From JBLRWS01 sp047921075 (GTDB lineage Bacteria > Bacteroidota > Rhodothermia > Balneolales > Balneolaceae), in NCBI GenBank assembly GCA_047921075.1, contig JBLRWS010000011.1:1-47255 (forward strand): a stretch of DNA of 47,255 bases, read 5' to 3'. Positions 8,590 through 18,507 of the stretch are shown piece after piece. Every line of letters begins with the position of its first letter. Position 1 is the first letter of the stretch. The notes beneath the pieces are model-generated. The model made no database searches. It was not told the origin of the DNA and saw only the letters and a program-made list of their open reading frames with translations. The position numbers were made by a program, and so were the translations under genes.

Positions 8590-11500
8590 ATGAAAGAACG
8601 TTTACTATTCACTTCTCTTTCTGTGGGTCTGTTTTTGTTTATCTCTCTTGCTGTATCGAGTGCAACGATAGCAGATCCCCTGTCTGACGAGGTGCCTCTC
8701 GATACCGTTGAAGCCGTAGTACTCAATGAACACAATATAGTACTGAACGGCGATTTTGAAACAGGAGATCTCACCAATTGGCAGTCATTCATAGCTGATT
8801 TTGCGGGCGTTTCCGCAACGTTAGGCGTAAATGGCGGAGAAGCTAGCATCACCGGAATTTCCGGGGCCGGCGGCCAAATATGGCATGTGCAGCTAAATCA
8901 GGTTTTTACGACTGATCAGATTAACGCACTCAATGTGGGCGAGTTCTACACGATCTCTTTTGATGCCCGGTCAGATGTTGACGGGCGACAGCTTCGCATG
9001 TTTTTTGGGGAAGATGGGGGTGCCTTTGCACCTCAGCAAATCCTGGATGTTAACCTCTCAACCACGATGGAAACGTACACTGTATCGTTCCCGCTTACAG
9101 CCACCTTTGGAGCGATGAAGCTCGGCTTTGAGATGGGACTGAGCAATGCCGATGTGTACATTGACAATGTGGCACTGGAAGAGGGCGGAAACCTGATCGA
9201 TAACGGTGACTTTGCCGCCGGCGATCTTACGAGCTGGGACTCCTTTAATGCCGATTTCGATGGCGTTTTTGCCGATTTTAACGTGGTAAACGAAGAGGCT
9301 CACATCACCAATATTACAGGAGCGGGTGGCCAGATATGGCATGTGCAATTAAACCAGCTTCTTACGGCCGAACAAATTGCCGAGCTGGAAGTGGGAGCTG
9401 TGTATACCGCTACATTTGATGCCCGATCCACAGAAGAAGGCCGGCAATTGCGTATGTTTTTCGGTGAAGATGGTGGAGGGTTTGCAGCCATCCATATTGA
9501 AGACGTAGAGCTTACCACCGAGATGGAGACGTACTCTGCAGTTTTTGAAGTAGGAGCAACGTTCGGTGCAATGAAACTCGGCTTCGAAATGGGTTTAAGC
9601 AATGCCGATGTATACCTCGATAATGTAGCTTTGTTGATCGGTGGCGAACTGCCCGATGACGGAGACGGAGAAGAGAATTTGCTTGATCTGCCGGTTACCT
9701 TTAACAATCCGGATATTAATTACGGCCTCACCGATTTTGGCGGTACGTTTTCAAGCATTCAGGACGATCCGTTCAATCCCAACAACAAAGTGGCACAAAC
9801 AACAAAACCCCTTGGCGCTGAAACATGGGCGGGAACAACAGTGGGTGGCACCGTTGGTTTTGCGAATGCTATTCCGTTCGATGCAGACAACCAAATCATG
9901 AGCGTTCGTGTACTGTCTCCTGCGGCAGGATTGCCGATTCGCCTGAAAGTAGAAGATGCATCCGACCCAACAGTCAGCGTTGAGACAGAAGCCGTAACTT
10001 CGGTTGTCGGCGATTGGGAAACCCTGGAATTTGATTTCAGCAATGAGGCAGAGGGAACGGCCGAAATCAATTTGGGCAGTACGTACGATAAGGCGTCTAT
10101 ATTCTTCAATTTCGGAACCACTGGCAACGATGCCGGTGAACTGATTTTCTATTGGGATGATATGGCCTTCGGTACTCCCGATACTGACGGGGAGTCACAG
10201 CCGGCTGATGTAGCCATGGAAGAGAATTTTATCATGTTTGCCAATGGTGTACATGTGACCATTCCGCAGCTTACTACCGGAACGGTCATTACAGACCCCA
10301 CTGACGACACCAACAATGTGATTCAATTTAACTTTGGCGGTTTTCAGATTGGCGGGTTCTTATGGGGATCGGCCGGTATTGACATGTCAGAGCGTGTAGC
10401 CGAGGGCAATCACCTGATCATGCGTATCTGGTCGTCGGCAGAAAACAGTGCCGATGCACGACTCATAAACGGCAACAATGCGCCTAAAGTTATTTTCCAG
10501 GATGCAAGCACAACCGATGGGTTCGCCTTCCGTGCTCAGCTCGAGCTGCCCGATGAGCTTCACAACGAGGAGTGGCACGACATTGCTATTCCGTTGCCCG
10601 AGTTCCTCACACAAGCCGAGCTTGAAGAAGCCAAAGCGAACGACGAGTTGGATGGTTTTGCGGCACTTTGGGAATATTGGGGAACATGGTCAGACGCACG
10701 CAACGTGCATGTTGACAGCCCTGAAGATCCCGACTGGCGCGAGTTTAACTGGGATCGTGTACGCTCGATCGGTATTTACTGGGATCAGGATCCTTTCCCG
10801 AACGCCCCCATATTTGTCGATAATGTAGCGATTGGGGTACCCGGCGAAGTGAACTTCGGTATAGCCTCCGATGTGCCCGCACCCCTCACCAGCGTGAACG
10901 CGATCGAAGCCGGAAACAGCAACATTGTGTCGTGGACTCCGCGTGAAGACATCGCTGCGTATAGCGTCTACTTCAGTGGCGAGCCGATTACAGATATCAA
11001 TGCTGATAATGTGTTCTTCTGGAAAACCGTACCATTTACGGCGGATGCGTTTGAAGCGGAGCACCCGATCTTTTCTCCGCTGGATGCAGATCCCATCCAT
11101 ACCTACCACTACGCGGTGTCGGCATCCAATCTGTGGGGAATACCGAACGATGATGTGAGTCAGTCGCAAACCTCGGTAAATGCTACCGGCCTGCGCTCAT
11201 CCTGGATTTTCCAACTCACACCCGAAGAGGAGAATGCCATTTTGGACCACCTCGAGGTTGGCGGTTCGTCTCTGCAAGGCTGGCCGGTAGAGGAGTTTCC
11301 ACCATTCGTGCTAAATGCCGAAACCTCTGCCCATCCGCAGAAACCGGCAAGTGATGATATCCTATCCTCTGAAGTATACATGGCGTATGGCACATCAGAA
11401 GGGGAAACCATCTTCTACGTGAATGCGACTGTATATGACAACGAACTGGTGTTTAATCCCGCTATTCAGGAAACCGAACAGGTAGACTGGAACTTCTTTA

Positions 11501-12354
11501 AGCGCGACCACTTCCAGCTTCGATTGGGTACGTACGAAGTGGATTACGTAACCGGTCCTACCAATAACTCCTTTAGCGAAAATGATCAGTCGGATTATCT
11601 GCTGAACTTCTTCCCGGTCGTGTTTGTGGAGACCTTCGAAGGGATTACGTTTGGAGGGCTGAATGAGCCCGATGCCATCTGGGTACAGTTTGCGGGTGAG
11701 AACAACTTCCCGTTTGCATTCCCGGCCGCTTTTGATCTGGTTGAAAATGAATCGGGACAGGTGGTTGGCTACCAAATCAACTTTGCCTTTACAGCTTCCG
11801 AGCTGCTGGCGGGTAGCCCGACCGATGGCGGTAGTATGCTGGACGAACTGTTCGTGCCACCAGGAGAAAATGATTTCTTCTACATCCCGATGACGCCAAG
11901 CGTTGTGGATGACCGGGATGACAACAGAGATCGATATTGGGAGGGGTCGGCCCATCAGTTGTTTTACAGCTGGAAGCCGAACTTCGGCCCTAACTTCTTT
12001 AGTACACCGTCTGATCTTTCTGCGGTGGCCATTGCCGGGCGTGGTATTGCCACGTCTATCGATGAGAATCCGTTTGCGGAACTTCCAAATACGGTAGAGT
12101 TGCGGCAAAATTATCCGAATCCGTTCAACCCCACCACGAACATTCAGTTCAACCTGCCGCAGGCAGAAACGGTGCGGTTAACCATTTACAACACCATCGG
12201 ACAGCGAATTGCAACCTTGGTGAACAATCAACAATTCGGTGCGGGGCTGCACGAAATTTCTTTCGATGCCAGCCGGCTTGCATCAGGCATGTACATCTAC
12301 AGGCTTGAGGCAGGCAACCAGATTCGCACACGTAAAATGATGCTCATTAAATAA
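8590..12354 (+). CDS. Large secreted multi-domain carbohydrate-binding protein with sorting domain
   Basis: The 1254-residue product has a signal peptide (about 1-25). Two near-identical CBM4/9-type jelly-roll modules follow (about 53-198 and 205-350), each starting NGDF and ending with DNVAL. A third module (about 365-535) begins LPVTFNNPDINYGLTDFGG and resembles modules often attached to Bacteroidota beta-glucanases. More beta-sandwich sequence (about 540-755), a fibronectin III-like segment (about 765-880) and a CBM9/DOMON-like domain (about 905-1130, with VDWNFFKRDHFQLRLG) come next. It ends with a type IX-style sorting domain (NYPNPFNPTTNIQFNLP to MMLIK). I see no glycosidase catalytic motif. 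The likely role is capture of polysaccharide at the surface, possibly replacing SusD; it opens the plus arm, 89 bases before the receptor gene, with a strong hairpin between. Confidence 0.82.
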   Translation: MKERLLFTSLSVGLFLFISLAVSSATIADPLSDEVPLDTVEAVVLNEHNIVLNGDFETGDLTNWQSFIADFAGVSATLGVNGGEASITGISGAGGQIWHVQLNQVFTTDQINALNVGEFYTISFDARSDVDGRQLRMFFGEDGGAFAPQQILDVNLSTTMETYTVSFPLTATFGAMKLGFEMGLSNADVYIDNVALEEGGNLIDNGDFAAGDLTSWDSFNADFDGVFADFNVVNEEAHITNITGAGGQIWHVQLNQLLTAEQIAELEVGAVYTATFDARSTEEGRQLRMFFGEDGGGFAAIHIEDVELTTEMETYSAVFEVGATFGAMKLGFEMGLSNADVYLDNVALLIGGELPDDGDGEENLLDLPVTFNNPDINYGLTDFGGTFSSIQDDPFNPNNKVAQTTKPLGAETWAGTTVGGTVGFANAIPFDADNQIMSVRVLSPAAGLPIRLKVEDASDPTVSVETEAVTSVVGDWETLEFDFSNEAEGTAEINLGSTYDKASIFFNFGTTGNDAGELIFYWDDMAFGTPDTDGESQPADVAMEENFIMFANGVHVTIPQLTTGTVITDPTDDTNNVIQFNFGGFQIGGFLWGSAGIDMSERVAEGNHLIMRIWSSAENSADARLINGNNAPKVIFQDASTTDGFAFRAQLELPDELHNEEWHDIAIPLPEFLTQAELEEAKANDELDGFAALWEYWGTWSDARNVHVDSPEDPDWREFNWDRVRSIGIYWDQDPFPNAPIFVDNVAIGVPGEVNFGIASDVPAPLTSVNAIEAGNSNIVSWTPREDIAAYSVYFSGEPITDINADNVFFWKTVPFTADAFEAEHPIFSPLDADPIHTYHYAVSASNLWGIPNDDVSQSQTSVNATGLRSSWIFQLTPEEENAILDHLEVGGSSLQGWPVEEFPPFVLNAETSAHPQKPASDDILSSEVYMAYGTSEGETIFYVNATVYDNELVFNPAIQETEQVDWNFFKRDHFQLRLGTYEVDYVTGPTNNSFSENDQSDYLLNFFPVVFVETFEGITFGGLNEPDAIWVQFAGENNFPFAFPAAFDLVENESGQVVGYQINFAFTASELLAGSPTDGGSMLDELFVPPGENDFFYIPMTPSVVDDRDDNRDRYWEGSAHQLFYSWKPNFGPNFFSTPSDLSAVAIAGRGIATSIDENPFAELPNTVELRQNYPNPFNPTTNIQFNLPQAETVRLTIYNTIGQRIATLVNNQQFGAGLHEISFDASRLASGMYIYRLEAGNQIRTRKMMLIK
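8746..9183 (+). repeat. Tandem carbohydrate-binding module, copy 1
   Basis: This encodes residues 53-198 of the large surface protein. It shares with copy 2 the blocks GAGGQIWHVQLNQ, GRQLRMFFGEDGG and ATFGAMKLGFEMGLSNADVY, separated by the same spacings, so the two arose by internal duplication. Confidence 0.85.
9202..9639 (+). repeat. Tandem carbohydrate-binding module, copy 2
   Basis: This encodes residues 205-350 and is the same length as copy 1 (146 residues). The ligand-side blocks are identical while the N-terminal part and loops have diverged, as expected when binding residues are conserved. Confidence 0.85.
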
Positions 12355-12376
12355 GGCAAGCAACTCATCAAACTTC

Positions 12377-12414
12377 AAATGGATTCCACCGATATTGTTC
12401 GGTGGAATCCATTT
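12377..12414 (+). terminator. Strong intergenic hairpin between surface-protein and receptor genes
   Basis: A perfect 16-bp stem, AAATGGATTCCACCGA (12377-12392) and its complement (12399-12414), encloses a 6-base loop. Only a weak pyrimidine stretch (CCTTAC) follows, so it may be a partial terminator or an RNA-stabilising structure. It could let the first gene be expressed well above the receptor and the genes behind it. Confidence 0.65.
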
Positions 12415-12442
12415 CCTTACAAACATCTAAGCAGTTTCGGGT

Positions 12443-15214
12443 ATGACGTTCAGATACTATCGATGCCTGACTTTTTTACTCTTCCTACTCTTTTCAACAG
12501 ACACGCTACTTGCTCAAAGTGGAGGCCGCATAACAGGTAAAGTGGTCGACGATCAGGGTGAGCCCCTTATTGGCGTTCAAGTTTTTTTAGCTGAAATATC
12601 ACGCGGTACGGTTACCGCAATTGATGGCTTTTACAGTATTATTGATGTGCCTGCGGGTACCTATTCGATTACATATAAATTTGTTGGATTTGCAGATGTC
12701 CGTATCGACAATGCAGAAGTAATTACCGGACGAACCACCAATCTCGATGTCATAATGCGGGAAATGGTTATTGAGGGAGAAGAAATTGTAATTACGGCCG
12801 AACGGCCCATTGTACAGAAAGATCGTACTACCACCACAGCGTTTGTAAGCGCGGAACAGATAGAGGCGCTTCCTGTACGCTCGGTGGATGAAGTGTTGAA
12901 CCTGCAGGCCGGTGTGGTTGAGGGGCACTTTCGCGGCGGCCGTCTCAACGAGGTCTCCTATGTGGTGAATGGCGTACCCATCAACAACCCGATTAACAAC
13001 CGGCCCGCTTTTGAAGTGGAAGCCAACATGGTATCCAACCTGGAGGTTATTACCGGAGTGTTTAATGCCGAATTTGGGCAGGCCACCTCGGGTGTGGTAA
13101 ACATTACCACCAAACGAGCGCCCCGGCAGTGGTCGTTTAATATCCAAACCGATGTATCGGCTATTGCCAGTACGCGCAAACTGGAGTTTGTAAACCGAAC
13201 CACCGGGCCCGGCGATGCGCTCTCCATCAATGATTTTACCTCGGAGCGAATATCGGCCATGGATGCGGCCGATTTTCCCAGCAGGGCAGAGATCTCCATA
13301 AATACCGGCGGCCCCATCATCGAAGACCGGCTCGGGTTTAATGTCTCGGCGCGTTACATAGACGATAAAGGCCGGTTTCTTGGCCGCGATCTCTTCAGGC
13401 CAAGCGATTTCTCCGGCAACCGCGAATTTCTGCAGAGCACCATCGTCAACAATCCCCGAGACCCCGATGCCTGGGTAATACAATCTACCGGCAGCGGCGA
13501 TTTTGTGTCGATGAGCCAAAGTGAGCGGTTTTCCGTGAACCCATCTCTTGTCTGGACAGCGACGGATAAGTTGACGCTCGACTACAATCTGTTTTTCCAA
13601 ACCTCCCGATTCAGAAATTTCGATCATTTTCGCCAGTATGTGCCGGAAGGCAGAAACTGGAACTACCCCGATAATGCCACGCATATTCTGAGTGCCCGCT
13701 ACTTTTTTAACCCCAATACGTTCATGAACTTGTCGTACAGCTATCAGGTAGACCGGTTCGAAAGCCGGCTGTTTGGCCCGCCGGTAGATGATACCTTTTT
13801 TGACGAGCGCATTGTGCCGGAAGATTTCAGCCAGCAAACCGGTGCGTTTTCGTTGGCCATTGGCGGGAACGATATCTTTTATGCCCGCAACCGGGCGCGT
13901 ATCCATCGTATCATCGGCAGTGTGACCAGCCAGGTGAACCGGCGCCATCAGGTAAAAACCGGTTTCCAGGTTAGCCTGCAAGACATTAACGACACCACCA
14001 TCGGTATTGATGTACTTAGCCAGAACAACTTTCAGCCGATACGTACCCAGCAGGCGTGGCGCAACCAGTTTATCGACATTAATCCGATGGAGCTATCTGC
14101 CTATATCCAGGATAAGATTGAACTCGATTTTTTGATTATCAACGCCGGGCTTCGGTTCGACTATTTCGATCCTGATTTTGAAATTCCGATCGACTGGGCA
14201 CAGGCCAATCTCGAGATGATTCCCGATCCGAATAATCCGGGTGGGATGATTCGAAACCGTCGAAGTACCGACATCAAAACCCAGCTGAGTCCGCGTCTTG
14301 GTGTGGCCTTTCCGTTTTCTGATCGCAGTGTGATTCGCTTCTCCTACGGCCGGTTTTTTCAGGTGCCCGATTATGCACAGCTTTATCAAAACCCGAATTT
14401 TACCATCAATCCGCTGGCCGATGTAACCCGGTTTGGCAATCCGAATGTAGACCCGCAAAGTACCTCTACGTTTGAGGTGGGCTATCAGCAAGGAATAACC
14501 GACGCGCTGGGGCTGGAGCTAACACTCTATACCCGCGATATCCGGAACCTTCTGGCCGATGAAATTGAGCGGGATGTAGCTTCCACCAACTTCTCTGTAC
14601 GGTTTGTAAACCGCGAATTCGGTACGGTACGCGGTATTAGTCTTTCGCTGTTTCAGCGAATGGTACGCAACATCGCATGGACGGTAGATTATACGCTGCA
14701 ATTTGCTGACGGAAGCTTTGCGCTGACCGGCGACCTGTTTGAGCGAACCGAGAGCGGATTGGAGGAAACGCTGACTCTGGCCCGGCTCGATTGGGACCGC
14801 CGCCACGTGCTAAACAACACATTTACCTGGCGGACAAACGAGTTCTTAACCACTACATTTATTAACACATTCACTACCGGCCGCCCATTTACAACCGAGG
14901 TAAACAACATTCGATCGTTTATCAGGAACAATGAAGATCGCCCGCCGGGCTTCAACACCGATGTGCGGATGTTTTATACCCCGTTTCCCAACCAGTGGGA
15001 TATCAGCGTGTTTTTTCAGGTGGATAACCTGTTCGATATCCAAACAGAAAATGTGGTGTATGCCGATACAGGATCCGCCTTTCTTACCCGTGAGCTGATT
15101 GCCGCACGCAGGCTCGATGTAGCCGGAGTAAATACCCCGGAAGATTTTTTTATCCGACAGGATTTTTTCAATGCACCAAGAATTGTAAGCATAGGTGTTA
15201 AAGTAACATTATGA
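12443..15214 (+). CDS. TonB-dependent outer-membrane receptor (SusC/CirA-like)
   Basis: The 923-residue protein begins with a signal peptide (about 1-24) and a carboxypeptidase-regulatory-like beta-sandwich domain (GRITGKVVDDQGEPLIGVQV, about 28-108). A TonB-box-like EEIVITAERP follows near residue 113. The plug domain (about 125-230) shows SVDEVLNLQAGVVEG, VVNGVPINNP and ATSGVVNITTK. The remaining ~690 residues alternate like a 22-strand barrel and end at VSIGVKVTL. Such receptors use TonB/ExbBD energy to import ligands across the outer membrane, here probably glucan oligosaccharides judging by the neighbours. No SusD gene follows; instead the next gene overlaps its stop by four bases (ATGA), which suggests translational coupling. 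Confidence 0.92.
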   Translation: MTFRYYRCLTFLLFLLFSTDTLLAQSGGRITGKVVDDQGEPLIGVQVFLAEISRGTVTAIDGFYSIIDVPAGTYSITYKFVGFADVRIDNAEVITGRTTNLDVIMREMVIEGEEIVITAERPIVQKDRTTTTAFVSAEQIEALPVRSVDEVLNLQAGVVEGHFRGGRLNEVSYVVNGVPINNPINNRPAFEVEANMVSNLEVITGVFNAEFGQATSGVVNITTKRAPRQWSFNIQTDVSAIASTRKLEFVNRTTGPGDALSINDFTSERISAMDAADFPSRAEISINTGGPIIEDRLGFNVSARYIDDKGRFLGRDLFRPSDFSGNREFLQSTIVNNPRDPDAWVIQSTGSGDFVSMSQSERFSVNPSLVWTATDKLTLDYNLFFQTSRFRNFDHFRQYVPEGRNWNYPDNATHILSARYFFNPNTFMNLSYSYQVDRFESRLFGPPVDDTFFDERIVPEDFSQQTGAFSLAIGGNDIFYARNRARIHRIIGSVTSQVNRRHQVKTGFQVSLQDINDTTIGIDVLSQNNFQPIRTQQAWRNQFIDINPMELSAYIQDKIELDFLIINAGLRFDYFDPDFEIPIDWAQANLEMIPDPNNPGGMIRNRRSTDIKTQLSPRLGVAFPFSDRSVIRFSYGRFFQVPDYAQLYQNPNFTINPLADVTRFGNPNVDPQSTSTFEVGYQQGITDALGLELTLYTRDIRNLLADEIERDVASTNFSVRFVNREFGTVRGISLSLFQRMVRNIAWTVDYTLQFADGSFALTGDLFERTESGLEETLTLARLDWDRRHVLNNTFTWRTNEFLTTTFINTFTTGRPFTTEVNNIRSFIRNNEDRPPGFNTDVRMFYTPFPNQWDISVFFQVDNLFDIQTENVVYADTGSAFLTRELIAARRLDVAGVNTPEDFFIRQDFFNAPRIVSIGVKVTL

Positions 15215-18200
15215 TGGTTCGAAGCTTAATTCTCTTTTTTACGGCCGTATTACTGATGGTAATTACCCTGCTGCCACCCGAATCGGTGAAGGCGCAGCAA
15301 CAAAACCAGGTAGAGCAGTGGATGGTAGATTTACGTGGCTCAGGTGCCTGGCTGGCGCGTGGTATTTTGGATGGGAACCTGATTGAAACCAATTTTCGGA
15401 ATCACGGCGAGTTTTCGCGGTTTGATGATCGCCCGTTTGGCGTATGGCCGCGGGGATCGGGTAATCGCCATATTGACGGTATCGGCTTCTACATTAGTGG
15501 CCGTGTTACAGGTGAGCGGCTGAAATGGCCGGAACTGTTTCCCGAAGCGGTTGCCGACACGATTCTGAGTCCCGCTGCGCACAACTTCCGTCCCGATGCA
15601 GGAGGTGTAAAGGCACCGCTCGATCAAATCTGGGGCTGGCTGCCAAAACCAAACTTCCATAACGAGCGGCGGATAGACCCGATTACCGGCCAACGAAGCC
15701 CAACGCCGGCTCGTAGCAACGACCCCTCTTCGTGGCCCGATTTGTGGCCCGATAAGCTCACCAATCCCGATGATCCGGGATGGCCGGGATCGTGGAACGG
15801 GTTTTTCGGCAAGGGAATTACACAGGCCGATTTGGAGTCGTACTACGTGATTGACGACTATGGTGATAAAGAGTACATCATCGATCCCGAAACCGGAGAG
15901 CTGTTCAGCCCATTTGGCGTCTTTTATCCCAATTCGCAGGATTCCACCATGGGCGGAATGGGACTCACCGTCTCNNNNNNNNNNNNNNNNNNNNNNNNNN
16001 NNNNNNNNNNNNNNNNNNNNNNNNNNNNNNNNNNNNNNNNNNNNNNNNNNNNNNNNNNNNNNNNNNNNNNNNNNGACAATACCGGACGAATCTTTCCTCT
16101 CGGGTATGTGGGCTTTGCGTTTTTGGAGAGTCCGGGCAACCCGTTTGATGGTATCGATAACGATGAAGATGGCATTACCGACGAGCGGCGCGATTCCGGC
16201 CCCGGTATGCTCATCGAAGGCCAGGAGAACATCCGCGCATTTGTAGAGGCCAATTATAACATGGCTCTATTCGAGGCCGAAACCAATGTAGAAGACGGGC
16301 TGCGCGGTTTTGGCCCGCTCGAAGAGCGCCCAGCCTACATCGATGGGCGTTGGTGGACCGGCGATGAAAATCTGGATTGGGTCGGTTTTGAGGATCTGAA
16401 CGAAAACGGAGTATGGGACGAAGGTGAACCGCTTCGGGATGATTTGGGACGGGACGGCCTTGGCCCCTTCGACTTTGGTTATGAAGCCCCGGACGACGGT
16501 GAGGCGGACGGTATACCAACTCCCGGAGAGCCCAACTTTGACCAAACCGATATTCGTGAATCTGACATGATCGGCCTTCGCGGGTTCGATATCGACGACC
16601 GGCGCGTCTATCAAAATGGCGATAACCTGCGCAACGACACCTGGCTATGGAACCGGCTCAGCGAGAGCGAATTTGCACTGGGAACCCGCCCCGATGCATT
16701 TGAAGTGTTTGATATCGAGCCGTACCTGCTGTTTATGTCCGGGCCGGTTCAACTGCCTCCCGGCCGCACCGACTTTTTCTCACTCGGATGGCTGTTTGGT
16801 GATAACCGGGCAAACTTCTTCCGCAATCGTGAAACGGTGCAGAATATTTACAATGCCAACTATCGATTTGCACAGCCTCCAATACCGCCTACATTAACCG
16901 CAATTGCGGGAGACGGACGCGTGGTATTGGCATGGGATACCGTATCGGTAGCGAGCTTCGACCGTTTCTCTCAGGAGTTCGACTTTGAGGGATATCGCGT
17001 ATACAAAGGCACCGACCCGCTTCTATCTGATGCGCGTGTCATTACCGATATCGACGGGTCGCCCACATTTTTCAAGCCACTGGCACAGTTCGACCTGATC
17101 AACGAATTCGCAGGACCCGTGCCGGTACTGAACAATACTGCAAGCTACGATCTGGGAAGCAACACCGGCCTGCAGTTCTTTTATATTGATGAAGATGTGC
17201 GCAACGGGGTTCGATATTACTACGCCGTTGTGGCGTACGATCGCGGGGTGTGGACCGATGATGGGCGGTTGGAAGTCGATCCGCAGGAAAACACCTTCAA
17301 CTTCTCGGTAGATGCTTTCGGTAACTTGCGAAGTGTGTCGGGTAATGCTGCTCTGATAATTCCCAAGCAGCGCTCCTCCGGATTTGTGGCGGGTGGTGCG
17401 AACGAAGATCTGAGCGGGGTAACCTCCGGGTTTGGAACCGGCCGGGTAGAAGTAGAAGTGGTGGATGAGGATCAGGCCGACTTCAACTCTGCCTATACCA
17501 TTGAATTTGAATCGGAAATTCTAAATCCCTCCGAGTATGTAACCCGGCGGTACACCGTAACCAAACAATCCACAGGAGAAGAGTTAATTACCCGCCCGAT
17601 GGAGGACGCCTCTCCGCTGATTGATGGATTTCTGGTTGATTTTTTCAACGATGAGATCATCGAGTTTGATCTGGATCGCTCCGGTTATGTGGCCAATCTC
17701 GGTACCGATAACGAGCAATTTAGCCTGAACCCCAACAGCCTGGATGGACTGCAAACCAACTGGATTGCCTCCGTAGAGCTGGACGAATCCACCCTGTCGG
17801 AGCCGGTGCCGGCTGATTTTGAACTTCGTTTCTCTAACGAAAACGTGTACCTGCCGCCGCGCTTTCAGGCTGTTAACTTCCTTCGCGACTCGCTGAATGT
17901 GATCGGCGTCAATATCGATACCGACGAAATGACCGAGCTATTGATTGTAGATCGCAACGACAACGGCATGTTCGATGTAGATGATGAACTGCTGATTGTA
18001 GAACGCGACGTGGTATTTCGCTCGCGATGGAGAGTCAGTTTTCAGCTTCCGCCCGGCCAGGAGAGTCGTCCCCCGGGCGATGGCGAGGTGCTTCGCATCT
18101 CCAACAAAAAGCCGTTTGCAACCGGCGACCGGTTCACATTTACACTACGCGAATCAGCTATTGATCAAGACAAAGCGAAGCAAGATCTGGATCGCGTGGC

Positions 18201-18498
18201 GGTGGTGCCAAATCCGTATATCGCAGCCAGCGAATTCGAAATACGTACCTCGTCGGTAGGGCGTAGCCAGCGTCAGATTGCCTTTATCAATCTGCCGGCA
18301 AAATGCACCATTCGCATCTACAACGTTCGGGGTGAACTGGTTAATACCATCGAACGCGATACCACCATCGACGATGGCCTGGAGTATTGGGACCTGCGTA
18401 CCAGAGACCGGCAGGATGTTGCCTACGGTGTCTACGTTTATCACGTGGAAGCACCGGGCATCGGTACCACCACCGGGAAATTTGCACTTATTAAATAG
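15211..18498 (+). CDS. Large secreted protein of unknown function, with sorting-like C-terminus (contains assembly gap)
   Basis: The reading frame starts with a signal peptide (about 1-29, ending VKAQ) and is interrupted by 100 N at 15975-16074, so part of the protein is unknown and its true length uncertain. Both sides of the gap happen to stay in one frame. Visible features are Asp-rich calcium-binding-like loops (DGIDNDEDGITDE just after the gap; DRNDNGMFDVDDE near residue 913), a fibronectin III-like region (about 560-720, from PPIPPTLTAIAGDGRVVLAW), and a tail with VAVVPNPYIA followed by a FlgD/sorting-like domain ending GKFALIK. It overlaps the receptor stop by four bases; a second ATG is the next codon. 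I do not recognise a function. Its place suggests a surface partner of the receptor, and translational coupling supports that, but this is inference. Confidence 0.75.
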   Translation: MMVRSLILFFTAVLLMVITLLPPESVKAQQQNQVEQWMVDLRGSGAWLARGILDGNLIETNFRNHGEFSRFDDRPFGVWPRGSGNRHIDGIGFYISGRVTGERLKWPELFPEAVADTILSPAAHNFRPDAGGVKAPLDQIWGWLPKPNFHNERRIDPITGQRSPTPARSNDPSSWPDLWPDKLTNPDDPGWPGSWNGFFGKGITQADLESYYVIDDYGDKEYIIDPETGELFSPFGVFYPNSQDSTMGGMGLTVXXXXXXXXXXXXXXXXXXXXXXXXXXXXXXXXXXDNTGRIFPLGYVGFAFLESPGNPFDGIDNDEDGITDERRDSGPGMLIEGQENIRAFVEANYNMALFEAETNVEDGLRGFGPLEERPAYIDGRWWTGDENLDWVGFEDLNENGVWDEGEPLRDDLGRDGLGPFDFGYEAPDDGEADGIPTPGEPNFDQTDIRESDMIGLRGFDIDDRRVYQNGDNLRNDTWLWNRLSESEFALGTRPDAFEVFDIEPYLLFMSGPVQLPPGRTDFFSLGWLFGDNRANFFRNRETVQNIYNANYRFAQPPIPPTLTAIAGDGRVVLAWDTVSVASFDRFSQEFDFEGYRVYKGTDPLLSDARVITDIDGSPTFFKPLAQFDLINEFAGPVPVLNNTASYDLGSNTGLQFFYIDEDVRNGVRYYYAVVAYDRGVWTDDGRLEVDPQENTFNFSVDAFGNLRSVSGNAALIIPKQRSSGFVAGGANEDLSGVTSGFGTGRVEVEVVDEDQADFNSAYTIEFESEILNPSEYVTRRYTVTKQSTGEELITRPMEDASPLIDGFLVDFFNDEIIEFDLDRSGYVANLGTDNEQFSLNPNSLDGLQTNWIASVELDESTLSEPVPADFELRFSNENVYLPPRFQAVNFLRDSLNVIGVNIDTDEMTELLIVDRNDNGMFDVDDELLIVERDVVFRSRWRVSFQLPPGQESRPPGDGEVLRISNKKPFATGDRFTFTLRESAIDQDKAKQDLDRVAVVPNPYIAASEFEIRTSSVGRSQRQIAFINLPAKCTIRIYNVRGELVNTIERDTTIDDGLEYWDLRTRDRQDVAYGVYVYHVEAPGIGTTTGKFALIK
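15975..16074. other. Assembly gap of 100 N
   Basis: Exactly 100 undetermined bases interrupt the large secreted-protein gene. A round figure of 100 is usually a scaffolding placeholder, so the true missing length is unknown. Confidence 0.99.
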
Positions 18499-18507
18499 GC
18501 CGTATCG

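Noticed and set aside
11395..12108. Minus-strand 237-codon frame opposite the large binding protein
   Set aside because: It is a shadow of the CBM9-like and sorting-domain coding sequence and shows no family resemblance.
12599..13981. Long minus-strand frame (460 codons) opposite the TonB receptor gene
   Set aside because: The sense strand encodes a typical receptor plug and barrel; the antisense product has no signal peptide, domain or composition of a real protein.
15924..16253. Minus-strand frame across the 100-N gap
   Set aside because: It exists only because the N run contains no stop codons; the other strand has a coherent protein.
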